Source: Ancistrus triradiatus (taxonomy: Eukaryota > Chordata > Actinopteri > Siluriformes > Loricariidae). From it: 64,000 nt of DNA. A program made the position numbers and the translations under genes. Numbering within the stretch: position 1 is the first letter of the stretch; each line of letters begins with the position of its first letter. Below the pieces are notes generated by a model that searched no databases, was not told the DNA's origin, and saw nothing but the letters and a program-made list of their open reading frames with translations. Positions 61,640 through 64,000 of this stretch are shown here, piece after piece. Location: positions 1 through 64,000 of the forward strand of contig JAJAGP010003170.1 in assembly GCA_025084515.1 (NCBI GenBank). The letters are read 5' to 3'.

Positions 61640-61827
61640 TACATTTACAGCATTTAGGCAGACACCCTTATCCAGAGCGACTTACAATTGTACAGTCTTA
61701 CATCCAGCAATTGTGGGGTTAAGGGGCTTGCTTCAAGGCCCAACAGTGGGTAGCTTGGCAGAGGTGGGATTTGAACCTGGACCTTCTGCTCCAGAGTTCC
61801 AGTAACCTTAACCGCTAGGCTACCATG
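61640..61827 (-). repeat. tRNA-derived SINE, copy 11
   Basis: Minus-strand copy with many one-base insertions and deletions, ending cgctaggctaccatg. Confidence 0.88.
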
Positions 61828-62440
61828 TCTGGCAGAGCCAATTAGCAGCAAGCAAAACTAAAGAATTAAATGCTTAAAAGCAGGACGTTGAATGCTGTAA
61901 CTCAAGTACACAAAACTTCAATATCCTACATTGTAGAATTGCCAAAGTAGGCCTACTTTACTTGGTTACTTTTACAGTGCTATATCAGTATTTCTTTTGC
62001 TGTGATATGATAATGAGCTAGGCTGCTTCATTTTACCGAAACCTGGAGCAAGAAGTGTGAAAATTTGAAACAAGTGTTTTATTCACATGATGGGGAATAT
62101 ACGAATGAAAAAATATCCAACTGCAAGAGTAAACCAGATCTTGAGATAGATGATTGTGAACACCGTGATACAAAACACATGTAGCACTGAATGAGCTTGG
62201 CCAAGCATTGCTTCCAAAACAGAATGAAACCAATTGTTGGTAAGACTGTATGGTTTGGGCTTTGTTTTTACAAACATCTGTAGCTGTGGATGTCTGGAGA
62301 TATTGGATTGCCTTGTCACCTGATTTTGGCAAATATTGTTAGTATCTGGTCATGGTAATTCCTGTGTCCTAAGTACAGTTACCGACAGACCCTGATCAAA
62401 AAAAAAGTCCAGGAGGTCTTACTAAAATATATGTAATATA
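61828..62440. other. intergenic, nothing recognised
   Basis: AT-rich sequence; the overlapping minus-strand frames of 78-99 codons match no family that I know. Confidence 0.45.
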
Positions 62441-63999
62441 CAGTGGGGCAAAAAGTAATTTAGTCAGCCACGATTGTGCAAGTTCTCCTACTTAGAAAGC
62501 AGGAGAAGGTCTGTATTTTCATCATCATAGGTTAACACGTCACCTATGACAGACACAATAAGAACAAAATCCATAATCACATTGTAGGATTTTTAAAGAA
62601 TTTAATTTGTAAATCCTGTTGAAAAATAGTTTTTTGGTCCCCCACAAACAGCAAGATTTCTTGCTCTCAACAGACTGTACTTCTTTAGAAGCTCTTCTGT
62701 CCTCCACTCGTTACCTGAATTAATGGCACCAGTTTGACCTCATATTTGTTATAGAGACACCTTCACGCCTCAAACATTCAGACTCCAACTCAAGACCAAA
62801 GAGCAGGCTGGGAAGAGTGAATCTACAATAAGCAAGCAGGTTTGGGTGTGAAGAAATCACTGTGGGGAGCAATTGTAGGAAATGGAAGCCATATAGACCA
62901 TTGATAATCTCCCTTGATCTTGAGCTCCACGCAAGATCTCAATCTCCCGTGGGGGTCAAAATGATCATGAGAACATGAGCAAAAATCCCAGAACTACACG
63001 AGGGACCTGATGAATGACCCCTGGCAGAGAGCTGGGACCAAGTAACAAAGGCTTACCATCAGTACCGCACTACTCTCAGAATCCTCCTGCAGTGGCCAGG
63101 CGTGTCCCCGCTGCTTAAGCCAGTACATGTCCAGGCCCTTCTGAAAGTTTTTCAGAGAGCATATAGATGATACAGATGAAGATTGGGAAAAATCATGTGG
63201 TCAAGATGAACCAAAATAGAGCTGGGAGCGCGGGGAAAATAAAAAGCTGGTGAATGGAGATGGGGGGAGTGAAGGGTTTGGTAAAAGCTCACTTGCCGTG
63301 TTTGGAGGAAGAAGGATGCCTGAGGTGTGCCATACCTACTGTGAACAATGGGGGAGGAAACATCATGCTTTGGGGCCGTTTTTTCTGCAGAGGGGACAGG
63401 ACGACTGAACTGGTGTTTAAGGGAAGAATGAATGGGGCCATGTATCTTTAGATTTTAGCCAAAGTGAGAGCATTGAAGATGGAACGTGCTGGGTCTTTCC
63501 AGCATGACATGATCCCAACACACTGCTCGGCAATGAGGAGTGCTCCGTAAAAAGCATTTCTAATCTTGGAGTGGCCTAGCCCAGTCCTCCAGACCCAACC
63601 CCATATAAAATTTGTGGAGGGAGTTTCAAAGTCCATGTTGCCCAAAACAATCACTGCTCTAAGAGAAGATCTGCATGGAGGAATGGCCAAAATACCGCTA
63701 TAGTTTTGTGCAAACCTGGTGAAGACTTACAGGAAACGTTTGACCTCTGTCATTGCCAACAAAGGCTATGTTACAAAGTACTGAGTTGAACCAAATTTAT
63801 TGACCAAATACTTATTTTCCACCATAATTTACAACTAAATTATTTAAAAATCCTTCAATGTGATTTCCTGGATTTTTTTTCTCATTTTGTCTCTCATAGT
63901 TGAAGTGTACCGATGATAAAAATTATAGACCCCTCTCATCTTTCTAAGTAGGAGAACTTGCACAATCAGTGGCTGACTAAATACTTTTTTGCCCCACTG
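62441..63999 (+). mobile_element. Tc1-like family B, full length, reaching the window end
   Basis: 1559 bases from cagtggggcaaaaagtaatt to ttttgccccactg at the window edge. The transposase is plus-strand and heavily frameshifted. TIPTVNNGGGNIMLWG-like text lies near 63325-63380 and LEWPS-like text near 63570. Its length agrees with the copy at 44031-45598. Confidence 0.9.
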
Positions 64000-64000
64000 T

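Overview
The window is vertebrate nuclear DNA, almost certainly from a ray-finned fish. It holds spliced genes with GT-AG introns, hundreds of bases of Tc1/mariner-type transposon at a time, many copies of one tRNA-derived SINE, fragments of an L1-like LINE, and long microsatellites. The repeat mix suggests an otophysan such as a catfish; that is inference, since no species-diagnostic sequence can be checked here. It contains no prokaryotic-style operon, CRISPR array or plasmid feature.

Region 1 (1-10879, + strand) is the 3' two thirds of CIZ1, the CDKN1A-interacting zinc finger protein. Fourteen exons join into one uninterrupted frame of 589 codons plus stop. They carry three C2H2-like fingers, an acidic stretch and a C-terminal matrin-type finger. 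The 5' end of the gene lies left of the window. Introns are filled with SINEs, Tc1 copies and MITEs.

Region 2 (10880-13058) is the CIZ1 3' UTR, repeats, and a GC-rich promoter-like segment with CRE, E-box, CCAAT and GC-box motifs just upstream of the next gene.

Region 3 (13059-25362, + strand) is a complete SURF4 gene. Its six coding exons give 269 residues ending in the KKEW di-lysine signal; the product is an ER cargo receptor. Its introns hold several Tc1-like families, including one clean transposon-into-transposon insertion.

Region 4 (25363-64000) contains no gene I can support. It is a repeat-rich desert. It includes a pogo-like MITE; a chimeric Tc1 element with a fused open frame; a 1.4-kb polypyrimidine tract carrying an internal duplication of about 550-600 bp; a 2.56-kb PIF/Harbinger element with 3-bp target duplication nested inside a Tc1-like element; an L1-like ORF2 broken by two DNA transposons; and four to five full-length but decayed Tc1 copies. 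Several repeat-free, motif-dense stretches (near 35.0-35.5, 40.1-40.5, 50.3-51.3 and 56.7-57.1 kb) look like possible conserved non-coding elements.

CIZ1 and SURF4 have no known shared pathway, so their adjacency is positional. I found no convincing new multi-gene system. The strongest unusual signals are the nested Harbinger, the chimeric Tc1 transposase, and two possible alternative CIZ1 products (an in-frame 81-nt intron and a read-through terminal exon with its own AATAAA).
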